Positions 35,572 to 44,977 of a stretch of DNA of 64,000 nt are shown here, in pieces. Each line of letters opens with the position of its first letter. Position 1 is the stretch's first letter. The position numbers and the translations under genes are program-made. Source of the DNA: Sarcina ventriculi (GTDB lineage: Bacteria > Bacillota > Clostridia > Clostridiales > Clostridiaceae); NCBI RefSeq assembly GCF_900456775.1, contig NZ_UAUL01000010.1, forward strand, positions 62,001 through 126,000, read 5' to 3'. Under the pieces are notes generated by a model. It was not told the origin of the DNA. It ran no database searches and saw only the letters and a list, made by a program, of their open reading frames with translations.

Positions 35572-36432
35572 TTAATAAATAAATTTCTTAAAGATAGATA
35601 TACTAAGCTTAATTATATATGTTATAGTTAAGTGTAAAATAGAAAAACATATAGAAATATTCATAAAAGTTATAAATAGAGCATCAAACTTATAAATAAA
35701 AAACATATGATTATAAATATTTATATTTAAAATATAAAAAACTATATTTAACAAAAACAAACATATAAAGATAGTTTTTATGCCTTTAACGCTAGATTTT
35801 AAATCAGCTATACTTAATGCTGTATGAGAGGAAATACTTATAGCTAGTAATAAAAATATCCAAAAGGTAATATTTTTAAAGTTTTGTAATGTAAATAAGC
35901 TTTTAAAAAGTGAAAAAGATAAAAATAGTTGATTTTGAAAAAAACGCAAGCTAAAGACATTATCATAAGATAAAATAACATTTAGTTGAGTTTGCACATT
36001 GTTAAAAGTATTAGGTAAAAATATTATAATGCATAGAACTAGTCCTAATATACCTCCTAAAATAGGAGCAAAACCAACAAAAAATAATCCTATTTTATGT
36101 AAAATATTTTTAGGATTATATGAATAATTAACATAACCTAAAACTCCATCCTTAGCTCCTTGCACTGGTCTAAAAAATTTAACATCTTTTATCTTAAATC
36201 CAAATAATTTAGCCATTAATAAATGACTTGTCTCATGTAAGCATACGCCTAAACCTGTGATTAAAATACCTATATACCCAATTGAAGAATAGATGTTTTT
36301 CATAGATAATTTTTCAAGGTAGCCAATTATAAGTCCTTGAATAATTAAAAAACCTATGATTAAAAAAAATAAAATAAGGGTATTTAATGAGATATTGAAA
36401 ATAATATTTAAAATTTCAATGAATAAGTTCAT
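35572..36432 (-). CDS. Membrane protein with HExxH motif (M50-like)
   Basis: A hydrophobic protein of 286 residues with about six helices. The segment VCLHETSHLLMAKLFGF gives an HExxH zinc motif embedded in a helix, as in site-2-protease-like M50 enzymes. Soon after comes FFRPVQGAKDGVLGYVNYSY, similar to the loop following the motif in related families. I see no unambiguous second M50 motif (NxxPxxxxDG), so the classification is tentative. The ATG at 36432 has AAAGGAAG upstream; a longer frame to 36483 lacks one. Confidence 0.7.
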   Translation of the reverse strand: MNLFIEILNIIFNISLNTLILFFLIIGFLIIQGLIIGYLEKLSMKNIYSSIGYIGILITGLGVCLHETSHLLMAKLFGFKIKDVKFFRPVQGAKDGVLGYVNYSYNPKNILHKIGLFFVGFAPILGGILGLVLCIIIFLPNTFNNVQTQLNVILSYDNVFSLRFFQNQLFLSFSLFKSLFTLQNFKNITFWIFLLLAISISSHTALSIADLKSSVKGIKTIFICLFLLNIVFYILNINIYNHMFFIYKFDALFITFMNISICFSILHLTITYIIKLSISIFKKFIY

Positions 36433-36600
36433 TAATTTTACTTCCTTTATATTTATATATAATTTAATATAATAATATAACAATAATGTTATGTAAATAA
36501 AAAAATGAAATAAAATTAATAATAATTTTATTAATAAATTATAGTTTGCATATTTAATAAACTTTATTATATAATAAAGAAGTTTTAGGAGGTGTTTTTC

Positions 36601-37017
36601 TTGTCTTTTGTAAAACTAGATAATAAAAATATAGATAACAATGAGAGAAGTTGTGTAATAGTATATAACTTTAATGATAAAGATAGAAAAATTATCAAAA
36701 ATTATGGGAATATTTTTGGTGTACGGGATCAGATAAATATTTCATGGAAAAATGGAGAAACAGTAATTAGTGATTTAATAGATAATAAGTTAGATGAAAA
36801 TTGTGAGGTTTCAAATAAAAAAAGAGCAATTATATTTAATAATGTGCCTAATGTTAAAGTAAATCTTTTTATAGATAGTTTAAAGAAGAGTAGAATGAAT
36901 GATGTACTTTTCGCTATTGTAACTGAAACATCTAAAAATTGGACTGTTAATGTTTTGATTGAAAATTTAGTTCTCGAAAGAATTTCTATGAAAAAAGGAA
37001 AAGAGTTAAAACACTAA
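36601..37017 (+). CDS. DUF3783-type protein
   Basis: A 138-residue soluble protein. The C-terminal half (FNNVPNVKVNLFIDSLKK, then FAIVTETSKNWTVNVLIENL and ending LERISMKK) matches the DUF3783 pattern as I recall it. No reaction is known for the family. The start is likely TTG at 36601 after TTTTAGGAGGTG. A terminator follows at 37022-37059. Confidence 0.75.
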   Translation: MSFVKLDNKNIDNNERSCVIVYNFNDKDRKIIKNYGNIFGVRDQINISWKNGETVISDLIDNKLDENCEVSNKKRAIIFNNVPNVKVNLFIDSLKKSRMNDVLFAIVTETSKNWTVNVLIENLVLERISMKKGKELKH

Positions 37018-37021
37018 ATTT

Positions 37022-37059
37022 AAAAAGTTTTTAGGGTAATTTACTCTAAAAACTTTTTT
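37022..37059 (+). terminator. Intrinsic terminator
   Basis: A long stem (AAAAAGTTTTTAGGGTA with its complement, one G-T pair) has a 3-base loop and a six-T tail. Confidence 0.88.
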
Positions 37060-37130
37060 ATTTTAGTAATTAAATGTTATTATAAATCAATATATAATTG
37101 ATAAAAAGATAAAGGAAAGTGAGTATTGTT

Positions 37131-38000
37131 ATGATTAAAATAGTAGTTGATAGCACTTGTGATTTAGATGATAGTTTTATTAAAAAATATAATATAGAAG
37201 TTTTACCGCTTAGGATATCGGCAAATAACGAGGAATTTTTAGATAAGGTAAATGTTAGCGTAGATTACATATATGAAAAAATGAGAGAAGGGATTGTTCC
37301 TAAAACATCCCAAGTAAATCCAATGGATGCTTATAGCGTCTTTGAAAAATTGTGCAATAATAATGATAATTTTATTTATTTATCATTCTCATCTCGCCTT
37401 TCTGGAACTTATAATGTGTGCAAAAATATTTTAGATGAGTTTAAAGAAAAGCATAAAGATTTAAAGATTGAAATAATAGATTGTAAAACTGGTGCAGCTG
37501 CAATAGGGCTTATGGCAATGCAAGCTGCAAAAATGATTGAAGAGGGTTATAGTTTTGATAATATCATAGAAAGTATAAATGATATGGTTGAGAAAACGTG
37601 CTATATATTTAGCATAAGCGATTTAAAATGGCTTATAAAAGGAGGAAGGATAAGTAAGTTTAAAGGAACTATAGGTGGAATTTTAGATATTAAACCAATT
37701 TTACATGTTAATGAGGGGTACATGGAAGTTATAAAAATGGTAAGAGGACGAAAAAAGACATTAAGAACTGTTGTAGATTTAGTATGTGCTGAATCTAAAG
37801 GGTTTAGAGGGCAGATAATTGGAATAAGTCATGCGGACGATATAGAAACAGCTGAAGAAATAATGAAAATGATAGATGAAAAAATAGGAAAACAGCAATA
37901 TATGGTAAGTAAAATAGGGAGTGTACTTGGAACGCATTTAGGTATAGGAGGAGTTGGAATTACATTTTTTAAAGAAAGAATTAAGAATTATATAGAATAA
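37131..38000 (+). CDS. DegV-family fatty-acid-binding protein (first copy)
   Basis: DegV proteins bind a fatty acid; the FakB members present it to the kinase FakA. Seen here: IVVDSTCDL at the N-terminus, PKTSQVNP, SSRLSGTY and the C-terminal GTHLGIGGVGITF. The start is the ATG at 37131; the GTG at 37119 lies too near the ribosome site AAAGGAAA. It is 289 residues. A second DegV is at 55304-56149. FakA is not in the window. Confidence 0.92.
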   Translation: MIKIVVDSTCDLDDSFIKKYNIEVLPLRISANNEEFLDKVNVSVDYIYEKMREGIVPKTSQVNPMDAYSVFEKLCNNNDNFIYLSFSSRLSGTYNVCKNILDEFKEKHKDLKIEIIDCKTGAAAIGLMAMQAAKMIEEGYSFDNIIESINDMVEKTCYIFSISDLKWLIKGGRISKFKGTIGGILDIKPILHVNEGYMEVIKMVRGRKKTLRTVVDLVCAESKGFRGQIIGISHADDIETAEEIMKMIDEKIGKQQYMVSKIGSVLGTHLGIGGVGITFFKERIKNYIE

Positions 38001-38036
38001 AATTTAAGGGGCTAAAATTTTTTAGCTCCTTAAATT
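38001..38036. terminator. Convergent hairpin between degV and zupT-like genes
   Basis: A 16-bp stem (AATTTAAGGGGCTAAA with its complement, one G-T pair) has a 4-base loop. The T tail is weak on both strands. Confidence 0.6.
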
Positions 38037-38814
38037 AATGGAGAAATATATGGCTTAAACTCATAACAATAATTCCTAAAAGAATTGAAAATAAATAAAT
38101 ATTTTGAAATCCTAAATTAATAGCATTTGGTATAAGTTCATTAAAAGCTATATAAATCATAACACCACAAACAATCGCAAAGACTATTCCAAGGAGTAAT
38201 TCGTTTATAAATGGTTGTAAAAATAGGAATGTAATTATGGCTCCTAAAGGTTCTGCTAATGCTGATAGGAATGTATATTTAAAAGCTTTTAACTTACTGT
38301 TGGTGGATGAATATATAGGAATAGCAATTGATATACCTTCGGGAATATTATGAAGCATTATGGCTAAAGTTATATATAAACCTAAAGAAGGATCTTCATA
38401 GCTAGAAATGAATGTCGCCATACCTTCAGGAAAATTATGTATCATAATAGCTAAGCAAGAAAATAAGCCGAGTTTATAAAGTTTATTATCTTTTTTTTTA
38501 TTTTTATCATATAAAGTATTGTTTTCTGGAATTAATTTATCTATAAAAAATGTTATAAAAAAACCTAATGATATAAATATTAAGGTATAGACAGTTGAAA
38601 AAGTCATATTATAGTGCTTTGAAAGAGAAGTTAAGGCATTTGGAAGAAGATCAGTAAAAGAAACTGTAATCATCACGCTAGATGAAAATCCTAAAGCAAA
38701 TGTAATTATTTTTTTATTATCGGATTTAGAAAAAAAGACAATAAAGGCACCTAAAATTGTAGAAAAACCAGCTATGGAGCATAGAATAAAAGCTATCAAA
38801 GTATTAACATTCAT
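38035..38814 (-). CDS. zupT: ZIP-family divalent metal transporter
   Basis: A metal uptake protein of the ZIP family with about eight helices in 259 residues. The two metal-binding helices are plain: HNFPEGMATF and HNIPEGISIAIP. A cytosolic loop with acidic and lysine-rich residues (ENNTLYDKNKKKDNK) lies between helices 3 and 4. ZupT proteins bring in zinc, iron and manganese with broad specificity. AATGAGGTT precedes the ATG. Confidence 0.9.
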   Translation of the reverse strand: MNVNTLIAFILCSIAGFSTILGAFIVFFSKSDNKKIITFALGFSSSVMITVSFTDLLPNALTSLSKHYNMTFSTVYTLIFISLGFFITFFIDKLIPENNTLYDKNKKKDNKLYKLGLFSCLAIMIHNFPEGMATFISSYEDPSLGLYITLAIMLHNIPEGISIAIPIYSSTNSKLKAFKYTFLSALAEPLGAIITFLFLQPFINELLLGIVFAIVCGVMIYIAFNELIPNAINLGFQNIYLFSILLGIIVMSLSHIFLH

Positions 38815-38902
38815 AAAATTAACCTCATTTAATATTTTTATTAAATATATATTAATGTATATTCTAGAGTATGAATATTAAAAGAAATTATGTAAAAAAA
38901 TA

Positions 38903-38926
38903 AAAACCACATACTATTGTGGTTTT
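38903..38926 (-). terminator. Intrinsic terminator of the minus-strand exporter gene
   Basis: A 9-bp stem (AAAACCACA/TGTGGTTTT), read on the minus strand, is followed by TATTTTTTT. Confidence 0.82.
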
Positions 38927-38929
38927 ACT

Positions 38930-39847
38930 TTATAATACAAGTTTCTTTTTTGAATGAATTAAAATCCAATTATTAATATCTTCTAGAGAATGCAATATTT
39001 CATTGAGATGATAATTGTAAACAGAAGATAATTCTAAATTATTAGAAGGTGCATCTTCTAATGCCTTAAAGTTATTTGTAATTTCAGGTCCAAAAATTGA
39101 ATTTAAATAATGTAAATTTTCTTTAGAAATAGTAAAATTACCTTTAAGTTTCTCTAAGCAATAAAGGTGTATTTTTATTTCCTTAAATTCCATGATTATT
39201 TTTTCAAATTCGAAATACTCCCCAATATTTTTATCACTATAAAATTCTGCATCATGTTTATTAATAATTGAAATTAAGCTAGATAGTTTGTTTTCATAAT
39301 CATCTAAATCTATATTTTTAGATAAAAGACTATTTCTAACTAAGTGAAAACTTAAATCTCTAAGGCGTTCTATATTAGATAAAATATCATTTAAAAGATT
39401 AGGCTTATAGATTGTGTAGTTTATTAAAACTCCTATAACGACACCCAGAGTTGTATCTAATGTTCTATGAAAAGAGTAACTAAATGGATTTTGCGTACTT
39501 ATGGTGTAAGCAATAGAAGAATAGGTAATAGCACACACTAATATTGATGATTGTAATTTTAATATATTACACACATATATAGCAAGAACCAATCCAATAG
39601 AAGCTATTAAAATATTGTGGTCAAATATATAAACCATCAGAAATCCAAAGATACCTCCAAGTATAGTACCTTTTATTCTATTAAAACCAGCGTCATAAGA
39701 ATCTTTTATAGTATTTTGCATAGAAACTACACAAGCGCCTATTGCAAAAAAGGAATTATTTATAATTCCTGTATAACCTATTAGTGCGCATATAAAAGCC
39801 GCAATGCCAGTTTTTATTGTTCTCATTCCTATTTTAGGTAAATTCAA
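38930..39847 (-). CDS. Aromatic acid exporter family membrane protein
   Basis: The first half has about five close helices starting IGMRTIKTGIAAFICALIG, with the SMQNTIKDSYDAGFNRIKGTILGG loop typical of the ArAE/FUSC-like YgaE-type family. The second half (from residue about 165) is soluble and helical. Such proteins are proposed exporters of aromatic carboxylates, and the substrate here is open. The start is TTG after AGGAGGTTAAAACTG. It is transcribed alone. Confidence 0.85.
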   Translation of the reverse strand: MNLPKIGMRTIKTGIAAFICALIGYTGIINNSFFAIGACVVSMQNTIKDSYDAGFNRIKGTILGGIFGFLMVYIFDHNILIASIGLVLAIYVCNILKLQSSILVCAITYSSIAYTISTQNPFSYSFHRTLDTTLGVVIGVLINYTIYKPNLLNDILSNIERLRDLSFHLVRNSLLSKNIDLDDYENKLSSLISIINKHDAEFYSDKNIGEYFEFEKIIMEFKEIKIHLYCLEKLKGNFTISKENLHYLNSIFGPEITNNFKALEDAPSNNLELSSVYNYHLNEILHSLEDINNWILIHSKKKLVL

Positions 39848-40017
39848 CAGTTTTAACCTCCTAAATATAATAACTTAATATATTATAATTTTACATGAAA
39901 GTTATTATCTAAGCAAAAGGAAAAAGAATATTTTAATTTGCATTTTAAATATGTTGATAGAAACTAAGTAACTCTGTATAATAATTATGAAATACAAGAT
40001 ACGGAGTGGATAAAGTT

Positions 40018-40677
40018 ATGAGACTTAGAAAAAAACCATGGGCAAGACCAGAACTTGAGGCATGTAATTTTTTTGTTCAAAACCCAAAAGAATATAAAGG
40101 AAAATGGAGTAGTTCATTTAAAAATGAAGGAATAATGTATTTAGAACTTGGATGTGGAAAGGGAAATTTTGTATCGGTTCATGGTGCTAGAAATAAAGAT
40201 AAAAATTATATAGCGATAGATATAAAAGATGAAGTTTTAGTCTTGGCTAAAAGAAATATAGAAAGAGTTTATAAGGAAAATAATGAAATTTTAGATAATG
40301 TTAAACTTATGGCGCAAGAAATAGGCCTTATAAATGATATTTTAGGAGAAGAAGATAAAATAGATAGAATATATATAAATTTTTGTAATCCTTGGCCTAA
40401 GGAAAAGCATAAAAAGAGAAGGTTAACTCATACAAGACAACTTGAAAATTATAAGAAATTTCTAGTTAATAATGGTGAGATATGGTTTAAAACTGATGAT
40501 GATAATCTTTTTGAAGAGTCTTTAGAATATTTTAAAGAAAGTGGATTTGATGTAATTTATAAAACATATGATTTACATAACAGTGAATATGACAAAGATA
40601 ATATAAGAACTGAGCATGAAAATATGTTTACAGAAAAGGGAATAAAAATAAAATTTTTAATAGCTAAAAGAAAATAA
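40018..40677 (+). CDS. trmB: tRNA (guanine-N7)-methyltransferase
   Basis: TrmB methylates G46 of tRNA with SAM. Family features: start [17 protein letters not shown] loop [11 protein letters not shown], catalytic [17 protein letters not shown], and C-terminal [11 protein letters not shown]. The ATG at 40018 is preferred because family members start at exactly this MRLRKKPW; a GTG at 40006 lies inside the ribosome site. The product is 219 residues. Confidence 0.96.
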   Translation: MRLRKKPWARPELEACNFFVQNPKEYKGKWSSSFKNEGIMYLELGCGKGNFVSVHGARNKDKNYIAIDIKDEVLVLAKRNIERVYKENNEILDNVKLMAQEIGLINDILGEEDKIDRIYINFCNPWPKEKHKKRRLTHTRQLENYKKFLVNNGEIWFKTDDDNLFEESLEYFKESGFDVIYKTYDLHNSEYDKDNIRTEHENMFTEKGIKIKFLIAKRK

Positions 40678-40726
40678 AAATAAAGCTGTACCAAAAATAT
40701 AATTAGATTTTGGTACAGCTTTATTT
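40678..40726. terminator. Bidirectional intrinsic terminator
   Basis: A 19-bp perfect stem (AAATAAAGCTGTACCAAAA with its complement), an 11-base loop and T-rich tails on both strands. Confidence 0.92.
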
Positions 40727-40727
40727 T

Positions 40728-41369
40728 TTAAGCTCTTTTGGCGAAAAAGTAGCTAGCTATAACAACTATTATAACTGATAGGATTATAGATATAAGTACA
40801 ACAGTGTATGTAATACTACCACTTAAAAATAAAGAACTAATACATATAAGCAATCCAGTTAAAATGAATAAAATTCTACCTAATTTATGAGTTTTCTTCC
40901 AAGAAGTTTCTGAACTTAAAGTCCAAGGAGTTTTTATACCATAAAAGAAGTTACTTTTAGATTTTGGCATGTAGTTTCCTATAACTATAATAAGTATTCC
41001 CAGTGCAAATGGAATAATTGTATTTACAGGAACATTAAATCCAAGGGAAACTAAAATAATTATTATTTGTAAAACAAAGAAAAATGTTAGTATAAGGCAT
41101 AAAATTAAACCATAGCTTCTTGCAAATTTAGCATAGTGTGATTTTCTAGGGTCTATCTTGGGAAGATATAACATTCCAATCCAAATAAGTGCCATGATTA
41201 AAGGAAGAAAGAATGCTCCTATAGGTTTATTCATATAATTAGTGACAGTTCCTGTTGACATACTAAATTGGCAGGGGATAGCATAGGGAAGTTTACTATA
41301 CAAAATTATAGGAATTAAAAATGCTATAACAGTTAAAATTAAATTATAAATATTACTTTTCTTTTTCAT
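40728..41369 (-). CDS. SdpI-family membrane protein (DUF1648 + SdpI)
   Basis: A six-helix membrane protein. The first part has the DUF1648 loop (LPYAIPCQFSMSTGTVTNYM). The second has the SdpI loop FFYGIKTPWTLSSETSWKKTHKLGRI. SdpI in Bacillus protects against the SdpC toxin, and many homologues stand alone with unknown role. No SdpA/B/C or SdpR gene is seen here. The ATG at 41369 is chosen because GAGG lies 9 bases upstream. It is divergent from the ABC system that starts at 41547. Confidence 0.87.
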   Translation of the reverse strand: MKKKSNIYNLILTVIAFLIPIILYSKLPYAIPCQFSMSTGTVTNYMNKPIGAFFLPLIMALIWIGMLYLPKIDPRKSHYAKFARSYGLILCLILTFFFVLQIIIILVSLGFNVPVNTIIPFALGILIIVIGNYMPKSKSNFFYGIKTPWTLSSETSWKKTHKLGRILFILTGLLICISSLFLSGSITYTVVLISIILSVIIVVIASYFFAKRA

Positions 41370-41546
41370 TATCAAAATCCTCTTTCTTATTTAGATGTTT
41401 TTCGAATTAACTAAATTGTAATTACAGTATACTACTTTTTCAATGGGTTATTAAAATAATTTTTAAATTGAATATTTATAGAAAATATAGTAAAATTAAT
41501 ATAAAATGTAATAAAATAGGATAAATTAAGTTAAAAGGGGAATGTA

Positions 41547-42239
41547 GTGAAAGTAGTTTGTTGTAAAGATGTTAAAAAAAATTTTAAAGTAGGAAACGAG
41601 AAAGTAGAGATTTTAAAGGGAATAACTTTAGACATAAAAGAAGGTGAGTTTGTTGCAATAATTGGAGAATCAGGTTCTGGAAAATCTACTTTTTTAAATA
41701 TCTTAGGGGGACTTATGCCGTGTGAATGCGGAGAGATAACAATTAATGAAAATAGAATAGACAAGCTAAACGAAAACAAGCTAGCTCTTTTTAGAAGGCA
41801 TAATGTAGGATTTATATTTCAAGCATATAATCTTATGCCACAATTGAGTGCTATTGAAAATGTGGAAATGCCTCTAATATTTTCGGGAGTTTCTAAAAAT
41901 AAGAGAAGAAAAAGGGCATTAGATATGTTAAAAAAAGTAGGGCTTGAAGATAGGGTAAATCATAAGCCGAGTGAATTGTCTGGTGGACAGCAACAAAGAG
42001 TATCAATTGCAAGAGCTTTAATGAATAATCCAAAGGTTATTTTAGCCGATGAACCAACCGGTAATTTAGATAGTAAAACAAGCGTCGAAATATTAGAACT
42101 TTTAAAAGAATTAAACGAAAAATATAAAACCACTTTTGTAGTTGTTACTCATTCAAAAGTAGTTTATAAATACGCAACTAGAATTATAAAGATGAAAGAT
42201 GGATTATTAGTAAGTAATGGGGAGGAAATTTTATTATGA
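41547..42239 (+). CDS. MacB/LolD-type ABC transporter ATPase
   Basis: ATP-binding subunit of a MacB-like system. Walker A is GESGSGKST, the signature LSGGQQQRVSIARAL, and Walker B VILADEPTGNLDS. MLKKVGL and ENVEMPLIF are those of the MacB/LolD subgroup, whose ATPases drive conformational change in an FtsX-like permease rather than a classic pore. The start is GTG with AAAAGGGG upstream. It overlaps the next gene by 4 bases (ATGA). Confidence 0.94.
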   Translation: MKVVCCKDVKKNFKVGNEKVEILKGITLDIKEGEFVAIIGESGSGKSTFLNILGGLMPCECGEITINENRIDKLNENKLALFRRHNVGFIFQAYNLMPQLSAIENVEMPLIFSGVSKNKRRKRALDMLKKVGLEDRVNHKPSELSGGQQQRVSIARALMNNPKVILADEPTGNLDSKTSVEILELLKELNEKYKTTFVVVTHSKVVYKYATRIIKMKDGLLVSNGEEILL

Positions 42240-43183
42240 AGAAAAAAGGATTAGTAATATTAGTTACAGCTTTAGCACTTAGTAGTGTAAGTTTAGTAGG
42301 GAGAGAAAATTTAGTTTTAGCTACAAATATAAATGCCGATGTTTTAGATAACTTAGATAGAAATGAAAAAGGTAATGTTGGAGAGACTGAAAGTAAAAAT
42401 AATATAGACACCCAAGTTAATAATATTCAACCTAAAAAAATATTAATAGAAAGTGTTAAGATTGATAAGGATAAGATAGAGCCAGGCGATGAATTTATAC
42501 TGACGTATACACTAGTTAATAATACAAATGCTAAACTTCATAATACATCTTTAAAAATAGTAAGTATTGAGGGAAAGGGAACATTAGAAGGATTTGTTCC
42601 AATGGGAACTACAAATGAAATTTATTTAGGAACTATAAATGCGGGAAGTAAAAGAGAGGTATCAATAAGACTTTATAGTGATAAGAGTTTGAAGGCGGGG
42701 GCTTATAATTTTATAACTAGTGTAACATATAATGAAGATAGTAAAGAGCAAGAAGAGATAACTAAATTATCTGGAATAGTGTTAAAATCTAAGGCACAAT
42801 TAGAACTTTCAGATGTTGATGTTTATGAAAACGGAGATGGATACAAACTTACAGGGAGTTTAACAAATGCTGGTGATACAAAAATCAAAAATGTAGATGT
42901 TAGAGTTAATCTAAATGGTAATGTTTATTCCTATCAAGCATCAAATATAAAAACGGAAGAAGAGGAAATGTTTGAAATAGACCTTCCAAATGTTTTAGAA
43001 GATACTGTAGCTTCAATATCTGTAAATTATGAGGATGATTCTAAAAACACATATGTAGCAGAAAGCAATTGTACAGTAAAGGCATTAGCAACAGAGAGTG
43101 TATCAGATGCAATAGAGAATGATACTAAAGAGAGTAGAGGGTTTTGGGGATTTATAAAAAATCTTTTTGGTTTTGGAGCATAG
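42236..43183 (+). CDS. Exported protein with two CARDB-like Ig domains
   Basis: The signal peptide covers residues 1 to about 29 (MKKKGLVILVTALALSS to VLA). Two beta-sandwich repeats of the CARDB/NEW3 type follow, around residues 70-180 (VKIDKDKIEPGDEFILTYTL, then GAYNFITSVTY) and 185-275 (LSDVDVYENGDGYKLTGSLT). The C-terminus ends in a short aromatic GFWGFIKNLFGFGA. It sits between the ATPase and permease genes, overlapping the former by 4 bases. It probably serves as the extracytoplasmic partner, in the place MacA holds in Gram-negative systems. Confidence 0.8.
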   Translation: MKKKGLVILVTALALSSVSLVGRENLVLATNINADVLDNLDRNEKGNVGETESKNNIDTQVNNIQPKKILIESVKIDKDKIEPGDEFILTYTLVNNTNAKLHNTSLKIVSIEGKGTLEGFVPMGTTNEIYLGTINAGSKREVSIRLYSDKSLKAGAYNFITSVTYNEDSKEQEEITKLSGIVLKSKAQLELSDVDVYENGDGYKLTGSLTNAGDTKIKNVDVRVNLNGNVYSYQASNIKTEEEEMFEIDLPNVLEDTVASISVNYEDDSKNTYVAESNCTVKALATESVSDAIENDTKESRGFWGFIKNLFGFGA

Positions 43184-43186
43184 CAA

Positions 43187-44464
43187 ATGAGATTTAAAGA
43201 TTTAATAGGAATAATATGGAGAAATATGTGGAAGAGAAAAGCAAGAACTATATTCACAATGAGTGGAGTTATAATTGGATGTCTTGCAGTATTTATTATA
43301 GTATCTATAACAAATGGCTTTGAAAAATATTTAAATGAAAGCATGAATGGTCTTATGGATACATCTGTTATAACGGTACAACCTTTTTGGGCAGAAACAA
43401 ATGAAGATAAAAATACAAAAACTATATTGGATGATAAATGTGTAGAGGAAATTAAAAAATTAGATTTTGTAGAAAATGTAACACCTAAAAGAACGACTTC
43501 AGCAGAGTTTAATATAGCAAATGTAACGAATTATTCAAGTATTATATCTAAAGATAGTTATGATGATATAGAAGCAGACTTAGTTGCAGGTAGAGTCCCA
43601 AGAAAAGATAGCAAAGAAATAGTTTTAGGAGTGGAAGTTGCCAATTCATTTTTAGGATATGACTGGGGAGAAAAGGTAGAGGATTTATCAGAATACAATG
43701 AATTAATTGGTAAAAAGGTTAAAATTGGGGGAAATAGTTATGTAGATGAAAATGGACAAGAAACTACATCTAAAGTTATATCAGGGAAAGTTGTTGGCAT
43801 TGTTAATGGTTCAGGAGAGTATAAATATTCTAGTTTAGTAACTGGAAGGTTGTATGATAATATAGTTCAATCTCAAATTTATTATGGAAAAGATGAAATT
43901 AATAGGCTTCTTAAAGAATATAATGAAATAGCAGTTAAGGTTTATAACAAAAATAATTTAGAAGAATATGAGAATGTTTTGAAAGAAATGGGATATCAAA
44001 CTTACTCTTTTAGAGAATTTGAAGAGGATACTAAAAAAATACTTATGGGAGTAAATATTATATTAGGTTCTTTAGCTGGAGTATCACTTTTAGTTGCAGC
44101 ACTTGGAATAACTAATACAATGGATATGGCAATTTATGAAAGAAACAAAGAGATAGGTGTCATAAAGGTTATAGGTGGTGATCTTAATGATGTTAGAAAA
44201 ATATTTGTTGGAGAAGCTTGTGCAATATCAGGTATAGGTGGGATTATATCAATTATTTTAGGGTTGTTAATAAGTGGTGTAATAAATTTGGTTGCGGAAA
44301 ATATTACGCAGACACTAATTGACCAACCAATAAAATCTATTGCGATACCAAGTATATCACTTGTTTTAGGTATTTTAGTATTCTGTCTAATTATAGGATT
44401 TATATCAGGCATACTTCCAGCTAATAAAGCAGCTAAAACAGATGTTATAACAGCTATAAGATAA
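43187..44464 (+). CDS. MacB/FtsX-type ABC transporter permease
   Basis: A 425-residue permease. One N-terminal helix (IFTMSGVIIGCLAVFIIV) is followed by a large extracellular domain (to about residue 280), then three C-terminal helices (ILGSLAGVSLLVAALGI, a middle one, and SLVLGILVFCLIIGFISG). This is the MacB/FtsX layout. NTMDMAIYERNKEIGVIKVIGG is the conserved cytoplasmic coupling segment. It forms a three-gene unit with the ATPase and the exported protein. The substrate is unknown; peptides or lipoproteins are usual for the group. Confidence 0.93.
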   Translation: MRFKDLIGIIWRNMWKRKARTIFTMSGVIIGCLAVFIIVSITNGFEKYLNESMNGLMDTSVITVQPFWAETNEDKNTKTILDDKCVEEIKKLDFVENVTPKRTTSAEFNIANVTNYSSIISKDSYDDIEADLVAGRVPRKDSKEIVLGVEVANSFLGYDWGEKVEDLSEYNELIGKKVKIGGNSYVDENGQETTSKVISGKVVGIVNGSGEYKYSSLVTGRLYDNIVQSQIYYGKDEINRLLKEYNEIAVKVYNKNNLEEYENVLKEMGYQTYSFREFEEDTKKILMGVNIILGSLAGVSLLVAALGITNTMDMAIYERNKEIGVIKVIGGDLNDVRKIFVGEACAISGIGGIISIILGLLISGVINLVAENITQTLIDQPIKSIAIPSISLVLGILVFCLIIGFISGILPANKAAKTDVITAIR

Positions 44465-44557
44465 CTGAATAGATATTATGATTGTAAAAAATAATGTTAT
44501 ATATTTTTTTACTTTATAAGATAATAATATGAAAATCAAAATAAATTGAGGTAAAAA

Positions 44558-44911
44558 ATGATATGGTTAAATGGATTTGAATTTATGTATATACTTGTGT
44601 TTTTAATTATTGTTGTGTCGATTATATCCCAAATTATTAGAGGAGTTGGTCAGTGGAATAAAAATAATTAATCTCCACGATTAACTGTTGATGCAACTAT
44701 TATAACAAAACGAATAAATGTAACACATAATAATAATGTTAATGAGTTTGGGTACACAAGAACATCTACTTATTATGTGACGTTTGAAGTTCAAAGTGGT
44801 GATAGAATAGAGTTTTGTGTTTGCGAAAAAGAGTATGGTATGTTGAAAGAAGGAGATTATGGAAAACTTTCTTTTCAGGGTAGTCGTTATCTTGGTTTTA
44901 AAAGACAATAA
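44558..44911 (+). pseudogene. DUF2500 (YhhM-like) gene with in-frame stop
   Basis: From ATG at 44558 a frame encodes an N-terminal membrane helix (MYILVFLIIVVSIISQIIRG), then GQWNKNN, then TAA at 44669-44671. The same frame continues with SPRLTVDATIITKRINV, then TSTYYVTFEVQSGDRIEF and GKLSFQGSRYLGF, to TAA at 44909-44911. The two parts make one DUF2500 protein of about 117 residues, and no other frame is used. The gene is read as broken by a single nonsense codon. A sequencing error at that codon is the main alternative. TTGAGG before the ATG is a fair ribosome site. No fresh start with a ribosome site follows the stop. Confidence 0.8.
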
Positions 44912-44977
44912 TTTATATAAATTTTCATAAATGTTTTGAATAGTATATTTATTAGAGAAATTATGGGAGAAAAAATT

